64,000 nt of DNA from Streptomyces qaidamensis (lineage in GTDB: Bacteria > Actinomycetota > Actinomycetes > Streptomycetales > Streptomycetaceae), in the NCBI RefSeq assembly GCF_001611795.1, contig NZ_CP015098.1, positions 6,448,001 to 6,512,000 of the forward strand, written 5' to 3'. The translations under genes were made by a program, and so were the position numbers. Positions 24,803 to 32,799 of the stretch are shown here, in pieces. The notes under the pieces are model-generated. The model made no database searches, had not been told where the DNA came from, and worked only from the letters and a program-made list of their open reading frames with translations. Position 1 is the first letter of the stretch. Each line of letters begins with the position of its first letter.

Positions 24803-24824
24803 TGTGCTGCCCGCAGGGGCATTT

Positions 24825-24838
24825 TTGAACATGTTCAA
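24825..24838. promoter_or_regulatory. Perfect 14-bp palindrome upstream of membrane-protein gene
   Basis: TTGAACATGTTCAA is self-complementary over all 14 bases and lies 23 bases before the ATG at 24862. In this GC-rich setting an AT-rich palindrome so close to a start codon is a good candidate operator for a TetR- or MarR-type regulator. No such regulator gene is adjacent. Confidence 0.55.
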
Positions 24839-24861
24839 CTTCGAGCGTAGAGTGCCCCCCC

Positions 24862-25386
24862 ATGAGCGACAGAGCCGCCCTGCTGAAGGGCATTCGCGCG
24901 TGGCTGGTCTTCTTCGTCGTGTGCCTGGTGCTCAGCGGTGCCACGGCCTTCCCGCTGGTGCACGAAGTGCGCTGGACCGAGGACCTGTTGCGCGAGCTGT
25001 CGGTGGGGGAGTACCTGCCCGGGCTGACGGAGTGGATCGGGCGGGTGCGGGCCGGTCTCGACGAGGCCGACGCGGAGTACCCGTTCCTCCTCTACGGCAC
25101 GGACTGGCTGGCCTTCGCGCACCTGGTGATCGCGGTCGCCTTCTACGGGCCCTACCGCGACCCCGTCCGCAACATCTGGGTCGTCGAGTTCGGCATGATC
25201 GCCTGCGCGGGGATCATCCCGCTCGCCCTGATCTGCGGGCCGCTCCGCGGAATCCCCTTCTGGTGGTCCGTGATCGACATGGCCTTCGGAGTGTTCGGGG
25301 TGATCCCGCTGTACGTCGTCCGGCAGCGGATCAAGCGGCTGGAGGCGCTGACCGCGCCCCCGGCCGCCCCGGCGTTCGGCGGCTGA
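24862..25386 (+). CDS. Integral membrane protein of unknown function
   Basis: A 174-aa protein with four hydrophobic segments (about residues 12-30, 77-95, 106-125 and 130-150). Between the first two is a large charged extracytoplasmic-type loop (HEVRWTEDLLRELSVGEYLPGLTEWIGRVRAGLDEADAEYP). The C-terminus is short and basic (RQRIKRLEAL). I do not recognise a named family beyond conserved actinobacterial membrane protein. It is monocistronic, with a palindrome in its promoter region and a terminator of the previous gene upstream. Confidence 0.75.
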   Translation: MSDRAALLKGIRAWLVFFVVCLVLSGATAFPLVHEVRWTEDLLRELSVGEYLPGLTEWIGRVRAGLDEADAEYPFLLYGTDWLAFAHLVIAVAFYGPYRDPVRNIWVVEFGMIACAGIIPLALICGPLRGIPFWWSVIDMAFGVFGVIPLYVVRQRIKRLEALTAPPAAPAFGG

Positions 25387-25514
25387 GAAAAACTGTTATC
25401 CCGAGAACCTTCACGCCGTCTCCCCGCATGTGATCCCCCCCATGGTCAAGACCCCCGTCCTGCCTGAGAGGGTGCGTGCGGAGAAGTACCGATCCCGGCA
25501 GGCGAGAGGCTCCC

Positions 25515-27167
25515 GTGGACAGTGAGCAATGGCGCGCCGTCATCACGGCGGCGCAGGCCGGCGACCGGCGGGCGCTGGACGAACTGGTCGCGGGCTGGCT
25601 GCCGCTGGTCTACAACATCGTGGGCCGGGCCCTGAACGGTCACGCCGACGTCGACGACGTCGTGCAGGAGACCATGCTGCGCGCCGTCGGCAACCTGGGT
25701 TCGCTGCGCGACCCCGACAGCTTCCGGTCCTGGCTGGTGGCGATCGCCATGCGGCAGATCCGCGACCGGGCCCGGCGCAAGACCCCGGACCGGCTGGAGG
25801 AGGCACCGGCCTCCGACTTCGCCGACCTGACCGTGCTGCGGCTCCAGTTGGAAGGGCAGCGGCGCGAGGTCGCCGAGGCGGTGCGGTGGCTCGACGACGA
25901 GGACCGCCGGCTGCTGTCGCTGTGGTGGCTGGAGGTCGCGGGCGAGCTGACCCGGCGCGAACTGGCCGCCGCCGTCGGCATCACCCGGCAGCACGCCGCC
26001 GTGCGCGTCCAGCGGATGAAGGAGCGCCTGGAGACCTCGCGCGGCATCGTCCGCGCCCTCGACGGTGCCTGCCCCGGCCTGCGCGAGGTCACCGGCCGCT
26101 GGGACGGCCGGCCCGACTCGGTGTGGCGCAAGCGGCTGGCCCGGCACATCCGCGGCTGCGGCTACTGCGGCGACACCCGCGAGGCCGTCGTCCCGGCCGA
26201 ACGCCTCCTGGTCGGCATCGCCCTCGTCCCGCTGCCCGTCGGGTTCACCCTGTCGCTCGCCTTCGGCGGCAAGACGGCCGTGGCCGCCACCTCCGCCGGC
26301 TGGTCCAAGCTGCTCGGCGCGCTCACCAAGCCGGCCGTCGCGGTGACGGCGAGCGCGACGATCGTCGCGGGCGGCGCCTTCGTCGTCACCCAGCCGCCGG
26401 ACGCCCCGCCGCCCCGGGCCGCGGTCACGCCCACGGCGACGGCCACGTCCGAACCGCCGCCTTCCGCCGGCCCCACCTCCACGCCCACCTCCACGCCCAC
26501 TTCCACGCCCTCCCCGTCGGCGAAGAGGAAGACCGACCCGTACGGCACGGTCGTCGACGCCGTCGACCGCGCCCCCGACCCGGACGCCCGGCCCGCCGCC
26601 CTGCCCCGACGCCCCGAGTCCGGCATCACCAGCACCGGCGGCCCGAGGGCCGTCATGCAGCACCGTGGCGACAGTGTGACGCTGAGCGGTCAGGGCTATG
26701 TCCTGGTCCGTTGGCAGATCTCGCCGCACGCCCGGCCCGGCGCGGTGGTCATGCCGACCTGGACCGGTCTGAAGGGCAAGCTGTTCCACGTGGCCTCCGG
26801 CGGCTCGCGCCGCATGGACGACCCGCTGCCCGGCGCCCCGAACGGCTACGTCACCGGCATGGGCGGCCCGGACATCGGCTACGCGGTCCTCCCGCCCGGC
26901 ACCCAGCAGATGTGGCAGAACGAGTACTTCTACCTCGACGGCACCGTCACCCTCAACCAGAACGAACGGGGCTGCGACTACGGGATCGCCGTCTCCCCGT
27001 CGAACCGGGACGCGGTGGTGAAGGACGTCAACGAGGGTCCTGCCGACGGCGCCCTCCGCTACGGGCTCGTCCGCGACACCGGCACGGACAGCGCGCCGGT
27101 GCCGCAGTACCTCACGCGCTCGGCCCCGGCCGATCCGGCGACGGTGCCGCAGCGCTCGCGCGTGTAG
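25515..27167 (+). CDS. ECF sigma factor fused to zinc-finger, membrane and extracytoplasmic domains
   Basis: A 550-aa protein starting at the GTG at 25515. Residues 10-90 form sigma region 2 (HADVDDVVQETMLRAVGN, SFRSWLVAIAMRQIRDRAR), and 115-175 region 4 with its helix-turn-helix (TRRELAAAVGITRQHAAVRVQRMKERL). At 211-218 is HIRGCGYC, the Hx3Cx2C pattern of zinc-type anti-sigma factors. Hydrophobic segments follow near 236-255 and 281-299, then a Thr/Pro/Ser linker with TSTP repeats, and a 200-residue domain that should lie outside. Sigma factor, anti-sigma-like part and sensor appear joined in one chain, as in actinobacterial ECF groups with long C-terminal extensions. The 3' end overlaps the convergent GDPD gene by 56 bases. 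Confidence 0.82.
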   Translation: MDSEQWRAVITAAQAGDRRALDELVAGWLPLVYNIVGRALNGHADVDDVVQETMLRAVGNLGSLRDPDSFRSWLVAIAMRQIRDRARRKTPDRLEEAPASDFADLTVLRLQLEGQRREVAEAVRWLDDEDRRLLSLWWLEVAGELTRRELAAAVGITRQHAAVRVQRMKERLETSRGIVRALDGACPGLREVTGRWDGRPDSVWRKRLARHIRGCGYCGDTREAVVPAERLLVGIALVPLPVGFTLSLAFGGKTAVAATSAGWSKLLGALTKPAVAVTASATIVAGGAFVVTQPPDAPPPRAAVTPTATATSEPPPSAGPTSTPTSTPTSTPSPSAKRKTDPYGTVVDAVDRAPDPDARPAALPRRPESGITSTGGPRAVMQHRGDSVTLSGQGYVLVRWQISPHARPGAVVMPTWTGLKGKLFHVASGGSRRMDDPLPGAPNGYVTGMGGPDIGYAVLPPGTQQMWQNEYFYLDGTVTLNQNERGCDYGIAVSPSNRDAVVKDVNEGPADGALRYGLVRDTGTDSAPVPQYLTRSAPADPATVPQRSRV

Positions 27168-27837
27168 CGCACAGCACGTCGACGCGGTTCGTCGTGATCG
27201 AGTCCACGCCCGCCCGAAGCAGTCGTCGCATGGAGCGGCGGGTGTCGGGGGTCCAGACGGAGACCAGGTAGCCGTCGGCGTGCACGCGCTCGGCGAGCGG
27301 GCGGTCCACCAGCGAGAAGCGGTAGTTGAGCCAGCGCGGGCGGATCGCCTCCAGCAGCACGGGCCGGGGCGGGGCCAGGGTCGTCCAGGTGAGGGCGATC
27401 TCGGCGGCCGGATCCGCCGCGCGCACGGCGAGCATGGCGTCGGCGCCCGCGCAGTAGTAGACCCGGTCCGCCGCTCCGGACTCCGCCACGACGCCCATGA
27501 TCCGGCGCACCGCCCGCACATCGGGCGACCCGGGCAGGTCGATCATCACCCGGTGCCCGTCGGTCGCGGGCAGGGCCTCGGCCAGGGCCGGAACCCCGCC
27601 GCCGGTCAGCCCGCGCACCTCCTCGGACGACAGCGCGAGCACCGGCCGTTCGTGCTCCCACAGCCGCTTCAGCGTCGCGTCGTGCAGCAGCACCGGCACG
27701 CCGTCGCGGGTGAGCCGTACGTCGATCTCCACCGCGTCCGCGCCCCGGCGCAGCGCGGAACGCAGCGAGGCGACGGTGTTCTCCCGGACGCGGTAGGGGT
27801 CGCCCCGGTGGGCGACGGCGACCGGCGCGGACGTCAC
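27112..27837 (-). CDS. Glycerophosphodiester phosphodiesterase family protein
   Basis: A 241-aa TIM-barrel enzyme of the GDPD family, which releases an alcohol and glycerol-3-phosphate from glycerophosphodiesters. It has the N-terminal VAHRGDPYRVRENTVAS, the metal site VEIDVRLTRDGVPVLLHDATL and the C-terminal VSVWTPDTRRSMRRLLRAGVDSITTNRVDVL. There is no signal peptide, so it should be cytoplasmic. The GTG at 27837 overlaps the stop of the adenosine deaminase gene (GTGA), so the two are coupled. The last 18 codons overlap the end of the sigma-factor gene on the other strand. Confidence 0.87.
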   Translation of the reverse strand: MTSAPVAVAHRGDPYRVRENTVASLRSALRRGADAVEIDVRLTRDGVPVLLHDATLKRLWEHERPVLALSSEEVRGLTGGGVPALAEALPATDGHRVMIDLPGSPDVRAVRRIMGVVAESGAADRVYYCAGADAMLAVRAADPAAEIALTWTTLAPPRPVLLEAIRPRWLNYRFSLVDRPLAERVHADGYLVSVWTPDTRRSMRRLLRAGVDSITTNRVDVLCATRASAAAPSPDRPGPSA

Positions 27838-28895
27838 CGGGAGAGCCACTGCGCGGTGTAGGTGTCGATCTCGCCGGCGATCCGGGCCTTGCCCGCCGCG
27901 TCCAGGAAGGACGCCTCGACGGCGTTCTTCGCCAGCTCGGCCAGGCCCCGCTCGTCGAGGTCGAGCAGCCGGGAGGCGACCGCGTACTCGTTGTCGAGGT
28001 CGGTGCCGAACATCGGCGGGTCGTCGGAGTTGATGGTGACGACGACCCCGGCCCGCACGAACTCCTTGATCGGGTGCTCGTCGAGGGTGCGGACCGCGCG
28101 GGTGGCGATGTTCGAGGTCGGGCACACCTCCAGCGGGATCCGGTGCTCGGCGAGGTGCGCGAGCAGCTTCGGGTCCTGCGCGGAGCTGGTGCCGTGTCCG
28201 ATGCGCTCGGCCCGCAGGTGGGTCAGCGCGTCCCACACCGTCTGCGGGCCGGTCGTCTCACCGGCGTGCGGTACGGAGTGCAGCCCGGCGGCGATCGCCC
28301 GGTCGAAGTACGGCTTGAACTGCGGCCGCTCCACGCCGACCTCGGGACCGCCGAGACCGAAGGAGACCAGGCCCTCCGGGCGCAGCCGGTCGTCGGTGGC
28401 GAGCCGGGCCGTCTCCTCGGCGGCCTGCAGACCTGCCTCGCCGGGGATGTCGAAGCACCAGCGCAGCACGGTCCCGAAATCGGCCTCGGCGGCCTTGCGG
28501 GCGTCCTCGATCGCGTCCATGAAGGCGCGCTCGTCGATGCCGCGCCGGGTGGACGAGAAGGGCGTGATGGTCAGCTCGGCGTAGCGCACCCGCTGCCGGG
28601 CCAGGTCCCGGGCCACCTCGTACGTCAGCAGCCGGACGTCCTCCGGCGTGCGGATCAGGTCGACGACCGACAGATACACGTCGATGAAGTGCGCGAAGTC
28701 GGTGAACGTGAAGTAGTCGGCCAGGGCCTCGGGGTCGGTCGGCACCTTCGAGTCGGGGTGCCGCGCGGCCAGTTCGGAGACGATCCGGGGGGAGGCGGAT
28801 CCCACGTGGTGCACATGCAGTTCGGCCTTGGGCAGATCGGCGATGAAAGCCCTGAGGTCGCGAGGGGCGTGCGGGTCGACGAGATGCTGGGTCAA
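27834..28895 (-). CDS. add: Adenosine deaminase
   Basis: A 353-aa metal-dependent deaminase that converts adenosine to inosine. Metal and substrate residues are in KAELHVHHVGSASP, SVPHAGETTGPQ (His, Glu), ERIGHGTSS and TINSDDPPMFGTDL. The gene begins with TTG at 28895, preceded by GGGGAGGAACC, which clearly marks the start; no ATG or GTG in the frame fits the family N-terminus. HVHHVGS in place of the common HxHLdG is a variant shared by a sub-family of actinobacterial enzymes. It leads a two-gene unit with the GDPD gene. Confidence 0.87.
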   Translation of the reverse strand: MTQHLVDPHAPRDLRAFIADLPKAELHVHHVGSASPRIVSELAARHPDSKVPTDPEALADYFTFTDFAHFIDVYLSVVDLIRTPEDVRLLTYEVARDLARQRVRYAELTITPFSSTRRGIDERAFMDAIEDARKAAEADFGTVLRWCFDIPGEAGLQAAEETARLATDDRLRPEGLVSFGLGGPEVGVERPQFKPYFDRAIAAGLHSVPHAGETTGPQTVWDALTHLRAERIGHGTSSAQDPKLLAHLAEHRIPLEVCPTSNIATRAVRTLDEHPIKEFVRAGVVVTINSDDPPMFGTDLDNEYAVASRLLDLDERGLAELAKNAVEASFLDAAGKARIAGEIDTYTAQWLSR

Positions 28896-28983
28896 GGTTC
28901 CTCCCCGGAACGGCGCTCCGGCCGGCGCAGGGCGGGCGGGCGCGGGTGATCGGCTGATCGATGACTCGGCATCATCGTAGGCC

Positions 28984-29050
28984 GTGGCGCAGCACCCCTT
29001 CCCGGCAGGCCGCGGCGCAGCGCCCCTTCCCGGGGTGCGGTGGCGCAGCG
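28984..29050. repeat. Imperfect 28-bp-period direct repeats in intergenic region
   Basis: A 22-base unit (GTGGCGCAGCACCCCTTCCC plus GG) at 28984-29005 recurs at 29012-29033 with two mismatches. Its first 12 bases recur again near 29039-29050. They lie in the 306-base gap between the add start (28895) and the DUF4190 gene (29202). The rest of the gap holds divergent leaders and no supported gene. Confidence 0.6.
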
Positions 29051-29201
29051 ATCTGCGGCTCCGCCGCGTCGGGCCGCGCGGGGTCGACCCGACGCCGGTG
29101 GACGCGGCCACGGGCATCGGAGGCCGCGGCGCACCCGCCCTGCGGCCCGCACCGGGCGGCCCCGTAGCATGACGGGACGATCGACCCAGGGGGGACGCAC
29201 G

Positions 29202-29849
29202 ATGACGGACGCGACGCAGCCCGACGGAGGCAGCCACGACCCGTGGGCGCCACCGGAGAGCAAGCCCTCGCTCGACAAGAACCCGGCGCCACAGCCACCG
29301 TCCGTGCACGACCAGGCCACGGTCACCTCCATGCCGGGATTCACCCCGCCCACCGGCACACCGCAGTTCGACCCGTCCGGTGCCGGCACCGGAGCCGTCC
29401 CGCCCCCGCCCGTGGCTCCCACCGGCCCGGGAGCGCCAGGCGGTTACGGGTACCCGGGCGGCTACCCCCAGGGCGGCTACCCCCAGGCCGGCTACGGCTG
29501 GCCCGGCATGCCCATGGCCCCGCAGAACGGCATGGGCGTCGCCGCGATGGTGCTCGGCATCATCTCCTGCACCCTCTTCTGCCTGTACGGCGTGGTCTCC
29601 CTGGTCACCGGGATCCTCGCCGTCGTCTTCGGCATCAAGGGCCGCAAGCGCGCCGAGGCCGGGGTGGCCACCAACCACGGGCAGGCCCAGGCCGGGCTGA
29701 TCATGGGCATCATCGGGATCATCCTCGGCATCACGGTGATCGTCCTGATCGCCGTCGGCATCACGGCCGCGATCAACAGCGACGACCCCGACGACGACCC
29801 GTACTACGGAACCCTCGGGCCGGTGGCCACCGCTCCGTCCCACCGCTGA
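29202..29849 (+). CDS. DUF4190 membrane protein with Gly/Pro/Tyr-rich N-terminus
   Basis: A 215-aa protein. Residues 1-110 are hydrophilic and Pro/Gly/Tyr-rich with YPGGYPQGGYPQAGYG repeats. Residues 113-185 contain two membrane helices separated by a short basic loop (GIKGRKRAEAGVATNHGQAQAG), the DUF4190 pattern. Proteins of this kind are abundant in Streptomyces, and their role is not established. The ATG at 29202 has GGGGGGA at good spacing. The C-terminal 25 residues are acidic and lie outside the family core. It is followed by a second gene of the same type. Confidence 0.8.
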   Translation: MTDATQPDGGSHDPWAPPESKPSLDKNPAPQPPSVHDQATVTSMPGFTPPTGTPQFDPSGAGTGAVPPPPVAPTGPGAPGGYGYPGGYPQGGYPQAGYGWPGMPMAPQNGMGVAAMVLGIISCTLFCLYGVVSLVTGILAVVFGIKGRKRAEAGVATNHGQAQAGLIMGIIGIILGITVIVLIAVGITAAINSDDPDDDPYYGTLGPVATAPSHR

Positions 29850-29916
29850 AACACGGGCTCTGCGGGCCGACTTGGCCACTACGATGCCCTGGTCTGACAA
29901 CGGAGGGGAGATCGTC

Positions 29917-30381
29917 ATGTCCAACACCAATCCGCCCCCGGGTGGGTTCGGCCCGCCCGCCCAGCCGCCGCAGCAGCCGGCCCCGGGGTACGGCTATCCG
30001 CAGCAGCCCGGCCCGGGCTACGGCTACCCCCAGGGCAGCCCCGGCTACCCGGCGGCGCCGCCCGTGGGTTACCCGCAGGCGCCCGGCTACGGGATGCCCG
30101 CGCAGCCGAGCAACGGCATGGGAACCACGGGACTGGTGCTGGGCATCATCGGCGTGGTGTGCAGCGTGACGTTCATCCTGTGGTTCTTCGGCGTGATCCT
30201 GGGCATCCTCGCGATCATCTTCGGCGCCGTCGGCCGCGGCAAGGCCACGCGGGGTGAGGCCACCAACAAGGGCGCGGCCACCGCGGGCCTGGTCTGCGGC
30301 ATCATCGCCACCGTGATCCTGCCGCTGCTCGGCTTCCTGCTGTTCGCCAGCATCATGGGCGGGCTCGGCGCGGCGGCCTGA
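29917..30381 (+). CDS. Second DUF4190-type membrane protein
   Basis: A 154-aa paralogue of the preceding product: Pro/Gly/Tyr-rich N-terminus (GYGYPQQPGPGYGYPQG), then NGMGTTGLVLGIIGVVCS, a loop (GRGKATRGEATNKGAATAG) and a second hydrophobic helix. The two genes are 67 bases apart on the same strand, and each has its own ribosome-binding site (here GGAGGGGAG before the ATG at 29917). They look like a tandem duplication with divergence. Confidence 0.8.
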   Translation: MSNTNPPPGGFGPPAQPPQQPAPGYGYPQQPGPGYGYPQGSPGYPAAPPVGYPQAPGYGMPAQPSNGMGTTGLVLGIIGVVCSVTFILWFFGVILGILAIIFGAVGRGKATRGEATNKGAATAGLVCGIIATVILPLLGFLLFASIMGGLGAAA

Positions 30382-30399
30382 AGGCAGCTCCCGGGGTTC

Positions 30400-30432
30400 G
30401 TGAGGGGCCGGTCCACGGGACCGGTCCCTCAC
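30400..30432. terminator. Bidirectional hairpin between DUF4190 and NADAR genes
   Basis: GTGAGGGGCCGGTCC at 30400-30414 pairs with GGACCGGTCCCTCAC at 30418-30432 with one mismatch and a three-base loop. It lies between convergent genes and reaches to the stop codon of the minus-strand gene. Confidence 0.8.
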
Positions 30433-31008
30433 TCATGCTCTCGCCGTCCCCAGCCGCTCCCGCGCCTCCATCAGCGCGAAGCCCAGCAGATTCGACCCCC
30501 GCCACCGCTCCGGATCCATCGCCGCCTCGTCGTCCGCGGCCAGCCCGATGCCCCACACCCGGTCCACGGGGCTGGCCTCCACCAGCACCCGGTCACCCGT
30601 GCCCAGCAGGTACGCCAGCAGCTCGGGATGCGCGCCGAACTTGTGGACGCTGCCCTCGACGACGATCCGGAACCGCTCCCGTGCCCAGGTCGCCTCGTCG
30701 AAACCGCGCACCATGCGCCCGGCCTTCTTCGCCTCGGCGGGATGCCCCGCGGCCAGCGCGGCACGCTCCGCCGCCGCGTCCTCGAAGAGCCGGGCCTTGG
30801 CCGCCATCATCCAGTGCTCGGCCGTCGCGTAGGCCACGCCGTCGACCGTGAACGGCGCCGGCCACCACTGGCTGAGACAGCTCGCCCCGATCCGGCCGTC
30901 CGGCCGCGGCCGGTGCCCCCAGAAGTGCAGATACCTGATCCTTGCCCCGTCGCGGACCGCCCTGATCAGGGCCTCCTGCGAGCCGACCGCCCCCGTGATC
31001 CTCTCCAT
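30433..31008 (-). CDS. NADAR-family (YbiA-like) protein
   Basis: A 191-aa protein with the NADAR/YbiA pattern: IRYLHFWGHRP, CLSQWWPAPFTVDGVAYATAEHWMMAAKARLF and DRVWGIGLAADDEAAMDPERWRGSNLLGFALMEARERL. YbiA-type enzymes cleave the N-glycosidic bond of early riboflavin-pathway intermediates, thereby removing reactive by-products. Related NADAR proteins also occur in ADP-ribose-linked systems. The ATG at 31008 gives the family length; the upstream frame (to 31128) is Arg-rich and not needed. Confidence 0.87.
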   Translation of the reverse strand: MERITGAVGSQEALIRAVRDGARIRYLHFWGHRPRPDGRIGASCLSQWWPAPFTVDGVAYATAEHWMMAAKARLFEDAAAERAALAAGHPAEAKKAGRMVRGFDEATWARERFRIVVEGSVHKFGAHPELLAYLLGTGDRVLVEASPVDRVWGIGLAADDEAAMDPERWRGSNLLGFALMEARERLGTARA

Positions 31009-31103
31009 GCACGCGAGTCTGGCACGCACCACTGACACAGCGTCCTGCCTTTTCGCGGCGAACTCGACACCTGGTCGACAGATTCCGTCGCGTAACCAAA
31101 AAT

Positions 31104-31158
31104 CAACAACGGAATCACTTGTTGGCATGCCGTACCTCTGTCAGGATCGGCACTCAAA
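31104..31158. promoter_or_regulatory. Possible regulatory sites upstream of polyamine operon
   Basis: In the divergent region between the NADAR gene and the dehydrogenase gene, CAACAA (31104-31109) and TTGTTG (31119-31124) form an inverted repeat. GGCACTCAAA (31149-31158) is the complement of TTTGAGTGCC found at 23190-23199 in front of the other dehydrogenase gene. The shared 10-mer may be a common regulator site; it could also be chance. Confidence 0.3.
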
Positions 31159-31207
31159 TCGAGCCTGAGCCACGCCGGCCCCATCAGGGGACACGGAGGA
31201 GAGCGAC

Positions 31208-32743
31208 ATGCACAACCCGGGCACTGCCACCCCGGACCGATTCCCGGCGGAGGAGCGCTTCGCGCAGGGCGCGCAGTACATCGCGGGGCGCCTGACCAGG
31301 GGTACCTCCGGCCGTACGCACGCCGTCGTCGACCCGGCGTCCGGCGAGGAGGTCCTCACCTACGAACTGGCGGGAACGGCCGACGTCGACCGGGCCGTCG
31401 CCGCCGCCCGCGCGGCCTTCCCCGGCTGGGCGGGAACCACCCCCGGCGAGCGCTCCGACGCCCTTCACCGGTTCGCCGCGGTCCTCGCCGACCGGGCGGA
31501 GGACTTCGCCCGCGCCGAGTCGCTCCAGTGCGGCAAGCCGCTGAAGCTGACCCGCGAGTTCGACGTCCCCGGCACCATCGACAACGCCGCCTTCTTCGCC
31601 GGTGCCGCACGGCATCTGCAGGGACAGTCGGCCGGCGAGTACTCCGGCGACCACACCTCGTACGTGCGGCGCGAGCCCATCGGGGTCGTCGGGTCGATCG
31701 CGCCCTGGAACTACCCCCTCCAGATGGCCGCCTGGAAGATCCTCCCGGCGGTCGCGGCGGGCAACACCATCGTCCTGAAGCCCGCCGAGCTCACCCCGCT
31801 GACCTCGCTGCTCTTCGCCCAGGCGGCCACCGACGCCGGGATCCCGGACGGCGTCATCAACATCGTCACCGGCACCGGCAGGGAGGCCGGAGAGCACCTC
31901 GTCGGCCATCCCGACGTGGCCATGACGTCCTTCACCGGCTCCACCGCCGTCGGCAAGCGCGTCGCCGAGGTCGCCACCGCCACGGTCAAGCGCCTCCACC
32001 TGGAGCTCGGCGGCAAGGCGCCCTTCGTGGTCTTCGACGACGCCGACCCGGAGGCCGCCGCGCACGGCGCGGTCGCGGGCTCGCTCATCAACACCGGGCA
32101 GGACTGCACGGCCGCCACGCGCGCGTACGTGCAGCGGCCGCTGTACGAGGCCTTCGTGGAGCGGACCGCGGCGCTCATGGAGACGGTCCGGCTCGGCGAC
32201 CCCTTCGCCGCCGGCACCGACCTCGGCCCGCTGATCTCCCACGTGCAGCGGGACCGGGTCGCCGGGTTCGTGGACCGGGCGCGGGCCTACGCGCGCGTGG
32301 TGACCGGCGGCGAGGCTCCCGAGGGGGAGCTCGCCAAGGGCGCCTACTACCGGCCCACCCTGATCGCCGACGCGGCCCAGGACAGCGAGGTCGTCCAGGC
32401 CGAGATCTTCGGACCGGTCCTGGTCGTGCTGCCGTTCGACACCGACGACGAGGGACTCGCACTCGCCAACGACACCCCGTACGGGCTGGCCGCGTCCGCC
32501 TGGAGCCGGGACGTGTACCGCGCGAACCGGGCCACGCGTGAGATCAAGGCCGGCTGCGTCTGGATCAACGACCACATCCCGATCATCAGCGAGATGCCGC
32601 ACGGCGGCTACAAGTCCTCCGGCTACGGCAAGGACATGTCCGCGTACTCGTTCGAGGAGTACACCCAGATCAAGCACGTCATGTTCGACAACACCGCGGC
32701 CGCCGCGAAGGACTGGCACCGCACCGTGTTCGGGGACCGATAG
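31208..32743 (+). CDS. Aldehyde dehydrogenase, second gamma-aminobutyraldehyde type
   Basis: A 511-aa NAD-dependent dehydrogenase with catalytic Glu in HLELGGKAPF and catalytic Cys in NTGQDCTAATRAY. Its C-terminal EMPHGGYKSSGYGKDMSAYSFEEYTQIKHVM closely matches that of the enzyme at 23310, so the two are paralogues with the same likely reaction on an amino-aldehyde. It has an N-terminal extension of about 25 residues. The gene lies 56 bases before a PotD-like binding-protein gene and heads the transport operon, so the aldehyde is probably made from the imported polyamine. Confidence 0.87.
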   Translation: MHNPGTATPDRFPAEERFAQGAQYIAGRLTRGTSGRTHAVVDPASGEEVLTYELAGTADVDRAVAAARAAFPGWAGTTPGERSDALHRFAAVLADRAEDFARAESLQCGKPLKLTREFDVPGTIDNAAFFAGAARHLQGQSAGEYSGDHTSYVRREPIGVVGSIAPWNYPLQMAAWKILPAVAAGNTIVLKPAELTPLTSLLFAQAATDAGIPDGVINIVTGTGREAGEHLVGHPDVAMTSFTGSTAVGKRVAEVATATVKRLHLELGGKAPFVVFDDADPEAAAHGAVAGSLINTGQDCTAATRAYVQRPLYEAFVERTAALMETVRLGDPFAAGTDLGPLISHVQRDRVAGFVDRARAYARVVTGGEAPEGELAKGAYYRPTLIADAAQDSEVVQAEIFGPVLVVLPFDTDDEGLALANDTPYGLAASAWSRDVYRANRATREIKAGCVWINDHIPIISEMPHGGYKSSGYGKDMSAYSFEEYTQIKHVMFDNTAAAAKDWHRTVFGDR

Positions 32744-32799
32744 CCGTATGCAGGCCGCCTGACCACCGGCCGTCCATCCTCCGAAAGGGCACCACGCGC

